Origin: Heterodera schachtii
Taxonomy: Eukaryota > Nematoda > Chromadorea > Rhabditida > Heteroderidae
Reading direction: 5' to 3'
Assembly: GCA_023374025.1 (NCBI GenBank)
Contig: SIJG01000081.1
Coordinates: 366,083-430,082 of the forward strand
DNA: 64,000 nucleotides
A program made the position numbers and the translations under genes. The notes under the pieces were generated by a model that saw nothing but the letters and a program-made list of their open reading frames with translations, did no database searches and had not been told where the DNA came from. Below are positions 36,301 to 49,299 of the stretch, one piece after another; positions within the stretch are counted from its first letter, which is position 1; every line of letters begins with the position of its first letter.

Positions 36301-37012
36301 ATTTTTCATAAAACTAATCACCCGATGAATATTTTGGTTCCTTTTTAAATTGAAACGCCATCAGTTTGGTAAGCACTTCTTGGTACCACCATTTTCAAAT
36401 CGTGGTACCCCTATTTTCAGGTCTTGGTACCTTCATTGATAAATTCGAATGCCATCAGTTGGCAACCATTCTTGGTACCCCTATTTCCACGTCTTGGTAC
36501 CCCCATTTTCCACTCTTGATACTTCCATTCTCATAAATTCAAATGCTCATTGTTTTTTTGATCCAAAAAAATGCCACCTTTTCCCATGATAGGTGACCAC
36601 CCACGAGCGCATCCACACGGGCATCATCAAATTTGAGTGCAAAATTTGCGACTACAAATGCAATCGTTTCCTGAACATGGAGGACCATGTGAAGGAGGAC
36701 CATGGCTATCTGTGCCCCATTTGTCAGAGCAAACTCAGCGAATGGGGTGACCTCAAAAATCACATGCTCATGGACCATGGCGGCTATCTGTCGTCGGAGT
36801 TCAACTCAGGTCAGACCGGACAGGACCGGCGGCGTCATTTCAATCTCTTCCTCCTGGTGTGGTGGTGGTGGTGGTCAGACATGCAGGCTCGTAACCAGGA
36901 AAACGAAAATTCGGACAGGAGTTCCCTTTTCCGTCCCAAAAAATTTTTGCGGTATTTTTCATTATCCATTTTGGAGATTTTTGGTTCAAAAACTGAGAGT
37001 CTAACCAATTGA
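33354..37012 (+). CDS. Multi-C2H2 zinc-finger protein
   Basis: Exons 33354-33387, 33456-33541, 33645-33822, 34124-34385, 34729-34833, 35059-35317, 35906-36136 and 36593 to either 36809 or the TGA at 37012; all junctions agree in phase. After a Ser/Thr-rich N terminus, fingers begin with CRICRNRFLDKHIYERHLRD and CPFCDKRYRNEYSLKKHIAK, followed by CLKC, CFEC, CNLCNQKFLTPRKLRKHKKM, CHFCEELF...THERIH (split by an intron), CKICDYKCNRFLNMEDHVKE and CPICQSKLSEWGDLKNHMLM: about eight C2H2 or near-C2H2 units. The final ones carry an HTGIIKF linker, so DNA or RNA binding in the nucleus is expected. The arrangement resembles MEP-1-type nematode proteins, but I cannot confirm this. The tail after GGYLSSEFNS is uncertain. 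Confidence 0.85.
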
Positions 37013-39142
37013 TAGGCGCTGCCAAGAAATTTTTTACCAAATTTGAAAAAATATTTGACAGAAATATCAAGAAAAGAATGAAACCCTCCCACCCTTCCAT
37101 GGTTATGTGCCTGTTTTTTCTTGGGTCATATCATTCATTATTCATTGTGGCGTTTTGAATTTTCGGCCGATATCTCATCATCGCTTCATTACCAAGAACC
37201 ATTCAATTCATTATACGATTTTAAAAAAATGGATTTTATCATTTTAACAAATTTGCGCACTGATCAAATAGCCAGCCAAAGAGTGCTAATGGCTTCGATC
37301 GCGCTGCTTTAATGTGTTTTTAAGGAATTTGTTTATTCAAAACCCATTTCAGCCAACCAAACTCTTATGGTATACCACAATGGGACGAGGCCGAATTTGT
37401 TGTTGTTGTTGTTGTTCTTATTGTTACCCACCCATTGGGCGAAGCGAACATTTCTTATAATTATTTCAATTACTGTCATTTAAGGAAAAAAAGACAATTT
37501 TAACCGCTCATTTTTTATTCGCTTAATCACAAACATTTTCAACAAATCTTGTTACAATATATTATTTTTTTACACTTGTTTCTTGGCGAAATTTTTGTGA
37601 TCTGAAATATAATCAACCGGCACAAATCCCACGGTGGAAACCGCCGGATGGGACACACTTTCAGAGACTGTGAACGGAGCTGTGCTGTTTCAGGGTACAT
37701 CGAAAGCCCGCGCGTTTGGCTGATGTTCAAGGGGGACTGATTGATTTGACGGACGATCGATCGATCAGAGGGAGGAGGAGAAGGAAGAATGCCGTCGTGG
37801 ACTGATCGACACTTTTGAAGTGGCTGTGGCAAATGATCTGAGAGAAATTCCAATACGTTTTTTTTTGTTTTTGGCAAAGTCGATCAATTTTCCATTTTAT
37901 ATTACATCACTCGAATTTTCACATGTTGTTAGGACACATTTCCACAATAAAAACAATAATGATAATGATCTTTTCCCCTTCGAAAAATGGCATGGCACAC
38001 ACGGGGCGTAGCCTTTGACGATGGTGGTGATTGCCGACAAAATTTGAAAACACTGCCGTTGGTGGAAATTTTGTTGGATTTTTCTTGGCACGGAAAATTT
38101 CCCAATTTTGCCTCCGGAATTTATCAAAAAAGAAACAAATGAATTTCGTAAATTACAAATTTTCCTTTTCGCCCCCTCAGGCTACGCCTTGTGATTGATT
38201 GTCAAATCATTCATCAATTTTGTCACCGATTTTCATTACCAATTTTTTGCCTTCACTCCCTTTTTGGTGTCTCATTTTGACTGTCATTTTTATTTTGTCA
38301 ATGGTAAAAAAAAATTCAAAAGTTCATTAAACTTTAAAACAAAAATTATTTTCTACATAATAACCGACAATTAGTCGGGGAAAAAAAAAGAATTTTGTTA
38401 CAGAAAAAATGTGAAAATTTTGTTTAATAATGGCTAGGTTTGTTTGATACGATGGAATTTTGTTTTGTTTACACATTCAAATGCAATATGCTTTTAACAC
38501 TTTCTCATGTGACCACGAGAAAAAAAAAGAGATAATGCCTGTTTTACCAGTCAAAATGGCAATTTATTGCCCCCGGCGGAATGAATCATTTTCATATTCC
38601 GATGAACCGGGCAATTTGTGTGATGATGACGCTTTTGATGAACGGTGTGACAGGAAATGGATGATGATGATGTGTTGAATTTTGTGGCACTGGCGTGCCA
38701 TCGTGGGCCGATGCATTTTGTGTCAATGGTAACACACACTGGCAGAGGAAAACGGAATTTTCCAGCCACAGGATGGGGTGGGACGACACTCGTCCCGATA
38801 ATTATTTGGCCATATTTATGAGGTGGGGGGGAGGGTGTCCCACGATAATTCATGCCTGTTTTTTCCGGGGATTATCCCCCCTGGACCATGTGAGCTTTCA
38901 GTGCCGAGAATCGAGAAACCCTGCTGGTGCTGGCAAAAAGTTTTTTTTTTTTGAACCACACTCGAAGGTCTCAGAGGCGGGGGGGGGGATAGGGGTAGGC
39001 GAAATATTAGAGCTTGGGATCCCGCATTATTTGGAAAATTCGGGAATTGCGTGCTAATCGCGCGGGATCCCATCCCGCAATAGATTTTAGTTCTAATCTC
39101 GAAGCAAGGATACAAAAATTTGAAATTTCCTTGCTCTGCTGG
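37013..39142. other. Gene-poor region
   Basis: No gene with consistent exons. A minus-strand stretch (37578-37690) ends in a protein-like VGFVPVDYISDHKNFAKKQV with stop, but stops interrupt the frame just upstream and no donor fits, so it is left unannotated. Poly-G tracts and unrelated open frames follow. Confidence 0.5.
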
Positions 39143-39628
39143 CAGGGACGGTCCCAGGGGGGGCGGGGGGGGGGGGGGGGGGGGGTGCGCGGGGTACGTA
39201 CCCCCCAAGGCTCCCCGCACCCGAAATTTTTAAGGAAAAAATAGTATTTTTGCTGAAAATTTTAGATTTTCCTTGGTGGTACCCCCCCCCCCCCCCAGAC
39301 CTAGCCTTTCACCAAAATTTTCCAAAAAATTTGCACTAAATTTTCAAAAAATCGACATTTTTTTGATGAAAATCTCCTAAAAATGGATTAAAATCACAAA
39401 ATTTGGTCATTTTTTGGACAAAATTGTTAACAAACCGCATTTAAAACCGCAAAAATTTTCCCGGCGGCGCCTATCGGCACCACCGGACCCCCTGTCTCCC
39501 AAAAAAAATTTTGGAAAAACCGCGCCACAAAAAACGGGTGTGAAAAGCAAAAAATAAAAATAAAAAAGGTCGTCGCCCGAGGGGAGGTACCCCCCCCCCC
39601 CCCAGCCGAAATCCTGGGACCGTCCCTG
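39143..39628. mobile_element. hAT-type MITE, perfect 16-bp ends and 8-bp TSD
   Basis: Ends CAGGGACGGTCCCAGG and its exact reverse complement; flanks TCTGCTGG at 39135-39142 and 39629-39636. Inside are long poly-G and poly-C runs and the shared core ggcggcgcctatcggcacc (39463-39481). At 486 bp there is no transposase. Confidence 0.9.
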
Positions 39629-40483
39629 TCTGCTGGTACGTATCGCCCCCGCCCCCCTCACCACCCAAAAAATTTCTAGGAAAATAAAAAAAAATTTTTG
39701 TTGGGAACTAAGGGTTTCTTTTTGTCGCTTTACCCCTTCTAAGACATTCATACACTTAATTTTTAGGCGAGAATTGACTTGCTGAAAATTTCTTAACCAA
39801 GAGACAATGTTTCGCCGGTGGCACGGCGCCATCGTCGGCACCCCCCCCCCCCTTTTTTTCAAATTCTCCAAAATTCGTTAGAAAATACTAAAAAAAATTT
39901 TTTGCTTGTTTTTTGGGGGATCGAGACCTCAACAAAGTCAATTCTCGACTCTCGGTTTCGCTTCTCCATTTTCCTTTTTTGATACATATGCCAAATTCGG
40001 TGGTTTACAGTAACCGGTCAGTCACAACCGACCGTATTCATCAATTCATTTAAAATTATTTTTTTAATAGCAATTTTATTTCTATACTATTTTTACAGAT
40101 TCCTATTGCATTTGTGGAAGATAAACATCAAAAAAATATGAATGAATGCCAATTAATGTGTTAAATCAAAATTTACTGGCAAAAACGGAAGTAAAAAAAA
40201 ATTTTTGTTTAATTAATTTAAATGGCGGACATTTTTTTCGCGCAAAAATTTAAGACAAAAAAAAAGGCAATTAGAGGAGACAATTAATTAGCCCAAACAT
40301 ATTTTGAGGTGTGTGCCATTAAGGTAGTAATAAACAGACCGAAAAAACAACAATTATTATTATTATTATTCATCGGAATTCCGGTAGCACTTTTTGGTGA
40401 CTAAAAAGTCCAATTAAATTAATTAATGAAATAATTTAGGCACATTTACATGATGCCATCTACAAAATTGGATAACAGTTATT
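39629..40483. other. Non-coding, remains of GC-rich elements
   Basis: Holds a partial element with the motif cggtggcacggcgccatcg (39815-39833) and poly-C, then AT-rich DNA. No gene seen. Confidence 0.5.
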
Positions 40484-40990
40484 GGTACTTGTAGCCCCCC
40501 CCCCATAAAAATCTCGTAATCCCGACAAAGGAAGGCACTTTTCTAGCGCAGTTTTGTGCGGTGATCAAGAATCTGACGTCAAAACTGCAAAAAGTCTATG
40601 ATTTTGTCAAAGATTTTTCGGAAAAATGCCAAAGAATGTCTTTCTCTTTTTTTTTTTTTTGAAAAACACATGAAGCAGTCCCATCCCAGTACAAAATTTG
40701 TTGGGCGCTATAACTTTTGATAGAGAGGCATCGTAGAATGCTGAAACAAGTACCATTCGTTTCCTCTCCACTACAGGAATCGATTGATATACGATAAGAA
40801 TTGTTAATTCTTAAAAAAAAAATCATTGACAAAATCATTGGATGCAAATCATTGATTGAATCATAGATTTTTGCATGTTTTGACGTCAGATTCTTGATCA
40901 GCGCCCAAAACTGCCCTAGAAAAGTGCTTTCCTTTGTCGGGATTACGAGATTTTTATGGGGGGGGGGGGGTAGCAAAACCTACAAGTACC
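40484..40990. mobile_element. Palindromic hAT-type MITE
   Basis: Ends GGTACTTGTAG and CTACAAGTACC with the flanking octamer CAGTTATT on both sides (40476-40483 and 40991-40998). Arms of about 110 bp pair (for example ttgatcagcgcccaaaactg on the right against its inverse on the left, with few changes). No coding capacity. Confidence 0.9.
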
Positions 40991-43055
40991 CAGTTATTTT
41001 AGCTTCTTTAGGCGCTTTTGGCTAAATTTCTTAACGGAAATGCATTGGCATTTTGGAATTGTCTGAAAAGTATACTTCATAAAAATTGACACTTAAAGAA
41101 AATTTAAAAAGAATATTATTATTTAAAAAATTTTCTAAAATTTATTATTAAAATTTTTCAATAAAATTAATATTCTTCTAAAAATTAACATATGTATGAA
41201 ATGAAAAATATTGTATTAAAAATGAAGCCGTAAAAAAGTAAGGCATACTGTAACAGTTTTCTTCATGGCTACTGTATAACGAAATTCCCATTTTCAAATG
41301 CCTCCCCCAATTTCAAATGATGCCATTTTTAAATGTTGATTTTTGATCGTTTGAATTTTAAATTAAATTTGGGGGTGTTCCGTTTCGCTGCACTCATTTC
41401 CCCCGAGGGCACACGCTTTTCAATTTCCAAAATTGGCATGGCACTCCAATTAGGCACCTAATTTCTATTTTTGGCCATCTTCATTTGCTTTGTGTGCTAT
41501 ATGCCCCATTCATTTTCAAATTTGCACAAAATTTGCCGGCGTCCCATAAAAAGGGGGGATAAAGCCGGATAAAGCCGCTGGGGGGCACAAAAAAGGGGTC
41601 ACGCCTATCTCATTAGCACTGATTATTACCCCCCCCCCCCCACACGGAGGGCACCTTTTCTTTTATTCATTTTCATGCCGCTGCCAAAAAACCCATTAGT
41701 GCCCCCGGGGGATGAGGTGCTAATGACTTTTTGTGCGATGAGTGCACAAAATTGGCTTTTCTTACGGGTTATTTTAATGTGCGTGTTGGTTAAAGCTGCT
41801 GTGCCGCTTCCTTTTCCGTTCAAAAAAATCACGGCGCCATTTCAATGGCACTTTGGGGATATGCCGCACCGCGTCCAGTCACGAGGGCAATGTGCTGGCT
41901 AATGAGCGGCACTAATTAGGTTGGGTGCCGCCTGGTAATTAGCGCAATTAATTAATTGGTGCGGAGGTTTAAAGACTGGGACGGTTATATTATGAGGACA
42001 CAATTAGGCATAAGCAATTTGTATTTTCTCAGATTTAACTGCGCTTTTTCACACATTTGAAAATTGGCAATTAAATTTTTATTAGTTCTCATCTGATTTT
42101 GGGTGTCGCTCGCCGATAGGCGGCACAAAAAAAAAGAAAAGAATACCATTTTGGCGCTAATTAATTGTTCATTAAGCAACATTTTGGCCAAACTATGGCA
42201 TTTTTCGTGCCATTTTTTGGGTTACAGACTGCCGATTTTGGCATTTTTGGCAAAAATTTTGTGCAAAAAATTCGCCAAAATTTTCTTCGGCACCCCTGCG
42301 CCCCATCACTCAAAATTCCTATTTGTCATTCACAGTGCCGTGTTTCTCTCCCTATTCGGCCTCATTACGACTGGGTTTTCCATTTCACTAAATTTTTTAA
42401 AAAATTTTTAGAATTAGGCAATAATTACCGCCTCCCCGGCTCCTCGTCCGGGCTTCGCGCCAGGGATGAGTTACGATTTTCAAAAAAAAAAAAAAAATTG
42501 TCTGACATGACGCTAAATGAGTCAATTACCTGGGAGCAAATGATCAACCATCATTATCATAGTGCCATTTTCAGAAATCACCACTTATTACATATTATCC
42601 CCGGGGGGCAAAAGGGAGGGGCGGCAAACATAAAAAGGGCCCCCAAAGGCATTAATTTCGTCAATTGTCAGTTTTTACGATTTGCAGGGGGTACAATTAG
42701 GAGGGTTCATGACCACCATCATCATCACTATCATCATTCCTCAGAAATCATTAGTTCAGCGTTTGGTAGTGTGCCACAACGGCATTTCCACCATGCCGGC
42801 GACGGCGGCAAAATTTCGCGCAAAAAAAAAATAACAATTTTTCTTCCACCCTCTTTGTGCCGCCGCCGCACATTAAATGCCCTCCCTCCTCCCATACTTT
42901 TTGAAAATTGTGACTTACGGCACGGCACATTTGTGCCGGTAGCCTCTCCGCCTCATTTTGTTTGTGCACTCACTACACAGGAATAGACAGTAAAAAATGT
43001 AGCCGAAAATTAAGCCCCCCAATTTTTTTTTTTTGCGACATCGTACAGTAATTAT
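40991..43055. other. Gene-poor region with misleading open frames
   Basis: AT-rich DNA followed by sequence biased for tgccattt and ggcac words. The longest open frame (42165-42986) has no homology I can recognise, is made of skewed words and lacks gene context, so it is not called. Nothing else supported. Confidence 0.5.
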
Positions 43056-43663
43056 TAGGGCCCCGACTTTTAGTGACGAAAAATCGCAAAATAGTTAACT
43101 AAAATAGTGACGAAAAAGTGCCAAAATAGTGAAAAAAAATAGTGAAAAAAGTCCAAAATAGTGACGAATAGTGACATAATTTTCAGTCAAAAATCTAAGC
43201 AAAATTTTTTTTTATTCACTGAATGCAGTTGCAAATGAAGTAAATTTACTTTTTTAATAATTGCTTGGCAAATATTGACATTTTAAACCAAAAATTTAAT
43301 CAAAAAAAAAATTTGGTGAATGAATTTTTGAGAATTTTTTTCTAAAAAATTTTTAGGTCGATTCTTAGGGGTGTATTTTTGAAAAAAAATTTAGGTCGAT
43401 TCTTAAGGGTGTATTTTTTGGTTTTTTGACATTTTTGTTAATAAATTTTACTAAAAATCTCGAAATAATGAAAAATAGTGACAAAAAGCCAAAAAAGTGA
43501 ATTTTCACTATTTTAAGTGACAAAACGCCAAAATAGTGATTTCTAGTGACGAAAAATGACGTCCAAATGAAAAAATTTTAACGCAGAAATGCGTTTTTTG
43601 AGCTCCTTTCTTCAAATCAATTGAGCAAAAAAAAAAGTTTTTTCACTAAAAGTCGGGGCCCTA
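43056..43663. mobile_element. hAT-type MITE with internal short tandem repeats
   Basis: Ends TAGGGCCCCGACTTTTAGTG and the matching inverse (gap-free at the tips), flanked by GTAATTAT at 43048-43055 and 43664-43671. The interior is filled with variants of aaaatagtgacgaaaa and an imperfect palindrome. 608 bp, no transposase. Confidence 0.9.
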
Positions 43664-46060
43664 GTAATTATTACCGTACCGTATGTTTCTTAAATGAATT
43701 TTCCACAAAATTTTCGATGCCATTCAAATGCACTTTTAAATGGCATTTTTTCGATTATCAATTTTTAGACTCTATTATAAGTGTTGCTCCTCCACATTTT
43801 CTTAAATTTCTTCAACCATCCCCCGAGTAAATTTTGTCCCGAAATTCCTCCCGAATTTGAAATTTCACAAAAAATCCAAAATAAGCAATTTTTTGGTGAA
43901 AATCTGTTAAAAAACACGGTTTTAATTTTTGCCCGACGGCGCTTTTCGGCACCGCTGGACCCCTCCCGTTTTGTTGCTAAAATTTTTTTTTTCTAATTCC
44001 TATATTTTTTCACATTTTGTGCCATATTTTTTTCTCAAAAAATGGTTCATTAACATTTTGAAATGAGTACAAATTAAAACCAACTTTTCTTCGCACATTA
44101 TCATCCTCTAATTGCGTCTCATTTTTACTCAAAATTTTATGCTTTTTTGCACAAATTCACTAATTAATGCTAATTAACTCTAATTAACTTCCCTCCCCAT
44201 TCTTTTCGTATTAAAAATGTTGCCACCTTCGTCTTCACCCGTGTCCAATTATTATCATTTTTTTTGTTGTTGCTAAAAATGGGTGCAAGAAATGCGCGGC
44301 GCTCAATTTCCCATCACTTTTTTATATAACCAAAAGCGGCACAGTTGTGCCCTCCCCGCCCATTTTATAAAATTTTCCATTTTGGCATCCATCTGACGGG
44401 GATGGTGGCACTTTTTTTGTTTGTGTGCCGTCGTCGTGTAATATCCGGCCCAACTCATTTCCCACGCCGAAATAGCGTAATTGTTGGTCCCACGTTCCGC
44501 TACCCCCCCCGCGCAATTTAAGATGTATTCTTAGCACCCAAATCAGCAGTTTGTGCCCGTGCCGTACATAGCCCCCAAAAGTGTGCCAATGTCATTTTTG
44601 GCATGGCATGGCTCCTCCCCCTTAAAGTGTTAAAAAATTTAGTTAAAATCATTTGGAATTTCAATTTTCGAATCACAAAATTGTGACCACAGTGCCATTC
44701 TCTCCTCTCAAAATTTTTGAAAGTTAATTTGCCTGAAATTTAATTAATTAATTTTTTCAATTTTTCTTTTTTTTGGGCGGGGGGGGGGCCTTTGCCGTGC
44801 CATTGGCGGTGTTTTCCGGCCCCATTTAAAAGTGCGCGAAGCCAATGGCAGCAGCACAAAACACTTTGGACTGTTGTAGCACAACGCAAATAATGGCGGC
44901 ACGGCACAACCCCCGGCGGGGCGGCAGTCGTGCCATTTTTTAATTTTGCGTTTGGCGTTCCGTGAATTTTTTTTTTTGCATATATGATGACAACAGCGCG
45001 CCAGAAGTTGGCACCATTCAAGTGCTTGCGTGACCTGTGATACAATAATTAGTGATAATTGGGTGCCAACGGCGGATGGTGGCACGGCACACGCTGTGCC
45101 CGATTTGTCAGGCGGTGGCCCCAAACTCTCGACAAAAAGCGCGTCCGCTGACGAGAGTCTTGACGCACCACATTTTTGGTCTCGCTATATGCTTGTCACC
45201 TAGTTCAATGGCACAGAACTTTTAAAGTTTGTAAGAAGTTGACAAAATGAAATCATTGCCACACCCTCGCCCCCTCCCCCGAGGGCACTGATGCGAGCAA
45301 ATTCTCGACATAATTCTTGGGCCAACAAAATCCTATTTAAATGGCCAAATGGCATTTTTTTTTCGCCCGAAAATTCATGAACTCCGTTTTATTTCTCCGC
45401 ATTTCCTAGCACCCCTATTTGTCAGTTCGGCAGAATTTTTTGATGTAAAATTTGTACATTCATTCTCGACACATTCTCGAGCCAAAAAATGCTCCATTTG
45501 GAAAGTGCCTCATTTATTTTTTTGGGATAGTCATTATAAAAAAAGCCATAAAAAGGACATTATAAAAAAACCATCAATTGAAAATTTTCAACAAAAAACT
45601 GCCCATAACTTTTGTCTAAGTCAACCAAATTAAGAAATCTTGGTATCATTCGATAGCCCTAAGAATTCTCTACAAGCCTACAAAATTTCAAAAAATTTGG
45701 TCAAGTTTGAACAAAGTTATGGCCAAAAAAGTACACAAGCAACCAGGTTTTCAAAAATTTTTGGCTATAACTTTGTTCAAACTTGACCAAATTTTTTGAA
45801 ATTTAGGTGAGCTAATAGAGAACTCTCAGGGCTATCGAAAGATACCAAGATTTCTTAATTTGTGGGGATAAATATGCTTAGGTAGATCCACCTATATCTG
45901 CTGGTCAAGGCTTGGCACAATTACGCACAATGCGTTACGGCAATAACGGCATTTTTGTACCACTCCCGTAATCAAAATTGTTACGGATTTCCTATAATTG
46001 AAGAAGCTCTCTAATTGCAGATTATGGGATTTTCCGTAATTGAAGAAATCCAGTTAGGCC
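43664..46060. other. Gene-poor region
   Basis: No gene supported. 43930-43975 carries a degenerate copy of the GC-rich palindromic core (cgacggcgcttttcggcacc). A perfect-looking hairpin (45624-45862) and ATTACGG repeats (45930-46050) are listed or noted separately. Confidence 0.5.
45624..45862. repeat. Hairpin-forming palindrome
   Basis: Arms of about 105 bp (ccaaattaagaaatcttggt onward, to ttatggcca) pair with the reverse copy after a loop of roughly 30 bp. The phrase ttggtatcattcgatag in the arm also occurs near 1861 and 4635, linking it to the arms of the 1824-4947 repeat. Confidence 0.75.
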
Positions 46061-46069
46061 CAGCTCGGC

Positions 46070-46950
46070 CCCGGACTCAGTTAGGAGCTTTCTTGGTTTC
46101 CCGAATCCAATTAACGAGCTTTTGTTGGTGCCGAACTTCAATCTCGAGTTTCCGATCTCGAACCTTCAATCCCGAACCCAATTAACGAGCTTTGTTGATC
46201 CCGAACTCAATCTCGACTTTCCAATGTCGAACCTTCAATTCCGAACCAATTAACGAGCTTTTGTTGGTACCGAACTTCAATCTCGAGTTTCCGATCTCGA
46301 ACCTTCAATCCCGAACCCAATTAACGAGCTTTTGTGAACCTTTCCAATCCCGAACCCAATTAACGAGCTTTGTTGGATCCGAACTCAATCTCGACTTTCC
46401 GATCTCGAACCTTCAATTCCCGAACCAATTAACGAGCTTTTGTTGGTACCGAACTTCAATCTCGACTTTCCGATCTCGAACCTTCAATTCCGAACCAATT
46501 AACGAGCTTTTGTTGGTCCCGAACTTCAATCTCGACTTTCCGATCTCGAACCTTCAATCCCGAACCCATTAACGAGCTTTTGTTGGTGCCGAACTTCAAT
46601 CTCGACTTTCCGATCTCGAACCTTTCAATTCCGAACCAATTAACGAGCTTTTGTTGGTACCCCGAACTTCAATCTCGACTTTCCGATCCCGAACCTTTCC
46701 AATCCCGAACCAATTAACGAGCTTTGTTGATCCCGAACTCAATCTCGACTTTCCGATCTCGAACCTTCAATTCCGAACCAATTAACGAGCTTTTGTTGGT
46801 ACCGAACTTCAATCTCGACTTTCCAATGTCGAACCTTCAATTCCACGAGCTTTTGTTGGTACCGAACTTCAATCTCGAGTTCCGATCTCGAACCTTCAAT
46901 CCCGAACCCAATTAACGAGCTTTTGTTGGTGCCGAACTTCAATCTCGAGT
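46070..46950. repeat. Minisatellite of about 70-bp units
   Basis: About 13 copies of a unit of roughly 70 bp containing gaacttcaatctcgactttc and aattaacgagcttttgttgg, with small length changes between copies. Some copies are about 40 bp. Frames open by chance through it are not genes. Confidence 0.9.
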
Positions 46951-49299
46951 TCCAAACCCGGATCTTGCCAACCCCGAGCCCCCGCCTCAAATTTGAATTA
47001 CTTCCGAACCCCAATCGATTTGGAAAATATTTTTCTGAGGAGTTTTCGTTTTCACATAATTAGGCCTCGATTTCGAGTTTTTTTTTTGTCTCACTTCCCT
47101 TACATCGCTTTTCTCCGATAATTTTTTTTTCCCCCACCCCTAAAAATGCGTCGACATTTTGTTGATTGCCCCGCTAATGCATTAAAATGGGCTTTAATTT
47201 ATTTGAGTGAGGTGATAAATGCTTTCCGCCCTCTCATTAATCTGTCCAGCAATTTATGGCACACATTCCCGGCAAAAACTTTCTCAAAAGTTTGTTTTGC
47301 ATGGCATGGGAACGTGGGGGGCGGGGGAGAAAGACGTTTTTGGCACTGAACCAAACCGCCGATTGACGCATTTTGGCATTTCCATCATATTTACGATCAT
47401 TTTGGCATTTCTTTTTTTTTGTGTCACTCATTTACACATGGCTCCGAATTCTGAGTATTGAGTGATTTTCTGGGTCTTGGGAAAGAAAAGTTGACCAAAA
47501 ATAGCCATTTTTGGCAAAAATCTCCCAACAAATTGTAAAAATTTGGGGGGCGGGGAATGACATTTTTGGCACTTGACAAACCGATTGACGCATTTTGGCA
47601 TTTCTTCCTTTTTGTGTCCCATGGCTCCGAATTCTGAGAGTATTTTTTTAAAAAATTTATTTTTCACTGATGAGTATTTAAGTGATTTGTGGGACTTGGG
47701 TTGTTGACAACCAAAAATTTAAACAAAATTTCAAAAAATAAATTGAAAAATTTTTAAAAAGAAAATTAATTTTTCAAATTCTTTCTTCAAAATCATTTTC
47801 AATTAAAAAAAACTCTTATCAACAAAAAAAAGTTTATTGTACGAATTCGAGAGTCTCAAAAAGTTTTCGGTCCCCAATACCACTAATTAGCTGCTAATTA
47901 CTCTTTCTTGGTCATACAAAACGGGACAACTGTGCCCTGCTGGACACAGTTTGAATTTGGCGGGACTCAATTTGCCCCACTTTGGTCTTTAGCCCATTTT
48001 CTCAATTTTGCCTTCAAAAAAAAAAACTACAAAACCATGAAAATGCCAAAAACGTCAAATTGTGCTCGTTCAAAATGATGATTTTGCCGTCATCTCTCCA
48101 CCCGCCGCCGTCGGCGTTTCCCCTCTCCCCCAATTTGTTTAATTACCCTTCAAATTTGTATGGTACACCATTTAATTACACGTAATTGCAACTTGTATTT
48201 TCAACATTGGCACCATCAATAGAAATGCACAAAGTCCCTCCCCCCTAAATGTACCATTGTTTCGCCAATTAGCATATTTTTCCCGCATTTTCCCGCCCCC
48301 GGGCGCCGGACCGGTGCCAATTGTTCGCTTTTTTTGCCATTGTCTCTACCCATGAAGCTGTTGAGGTTGGGTTGGCACCTCCACAATTGGCCGTCCAATG
48401 TTTCATTTCTCTCACGCGCACACCTTCGCCTCCCCCCCCCCCCCTCTTCGGCACATTTTTCTCACCAGAAAATTTGGGCCTATTTGTCCCTCAATTTTGG
48501 TGCCAAAAGTTTTTCTCGTCCATTTTACCCACCGAATACTAAAAATATATGGTGGGCATTTGATTAAAATTATGTTTTAACAAAGCGTGCCGCCAATATG
48601 TGTTAGGAAATTTTGTTTGTTTTCTTCAATTCAGTCTCAAGACCTGCCAAAGTCTCGCCTCTTTGTAAGACCCCACCATTCCCGAGCCTTGTCAAGACTT
48701 CAGTCTTGAGTCATGGTAAGAATTGGCGTCTTCGTAAGACTCAACCATTCCCGAGTCTTGTCAAGACTTCAATCTCAAGTCTTGCTAAATCTCGAATCTT
48801 CGTAAGACTCCGCCATTCCTGAGCCTTGTCAAGACTTCAGTCTTGAGTCATGGTAAGAGTTACGCGTCTTAGCATTTCATTCCCGAGTCTTGGAAAAATT
48901 CGCGTATTAGTAAGACCCCACCATTCCCGAGTTCTTGTCAAGACTTCAGTCTGAGCCAAGAAAGTGCCAACAAATCTGGCATTGATCCAGTTTTGCAAAA
49001 TTTTACTAAACCGTTTTTTCAAAATGCCACAAATTTCAATTCCTTTGCATCCGCACAAATTTGACAGTCCGAGAACAAAATGTTTTGACAAAAAAGAATG
49101 TACCGTAATTTGTACTTTTTTTTTGCCAACAAATTACCGTAGTAATTTATATTTAATTTCATTTTTTTGCCTATACAATTGGCCATATATTTCGTGACTC
49201 GCTTTTTCTGTTTAAAAAATTCTTAAAAATTTCAGCCAAATTCCATCTTATTTTTCTTGCGCCTGTCGGTAGGGTGCCAATTTTAAAAAATTCAAAAAA
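46951..49299. other. Gene-poor region with a second minisatellite
   Basis: 48636-48960 holds four to five copies of a 60-70-bp unit with cttgtcaagacttcagtctt. The rest is skewed intergenic DNA with poly-C runs. No gene supported. Confidence 0.55.

Noticed and set aside
37539..37877. Minus-strand open frame and the nearby VGFVPVDYISDHKNFAKKQV end
   Set aside because: The protein-like end is in a different frame from the long open frame and is cut by two stops without usable splice sites; may be a relic, not supportable.
38695..39220. Open frames on both strands over the poly-G region
   Set aside because: They run through a MITE with homopolymers and show no coding features.
42165..42986. Longest plus-strand open frame (273 codons) as a gene
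   Set aside because: Word-biased intergenic sequence (tgccatttt, ggcac, poly-A runs), no family likeness, no splice or neighbour support.
44740..45124. Minus-strand open frames near 45 kb
   Set aside because: GC-skewed intergenic sequence, overlapping frames with no family likeness or splice structure.
46192..47014. Repetitive open frames (FNSEPINELLLVPNFNLDF and relatives)
   Set aside because: Chance translation of the 70-bp minisatellite; length changes break the frame from copy to copy.
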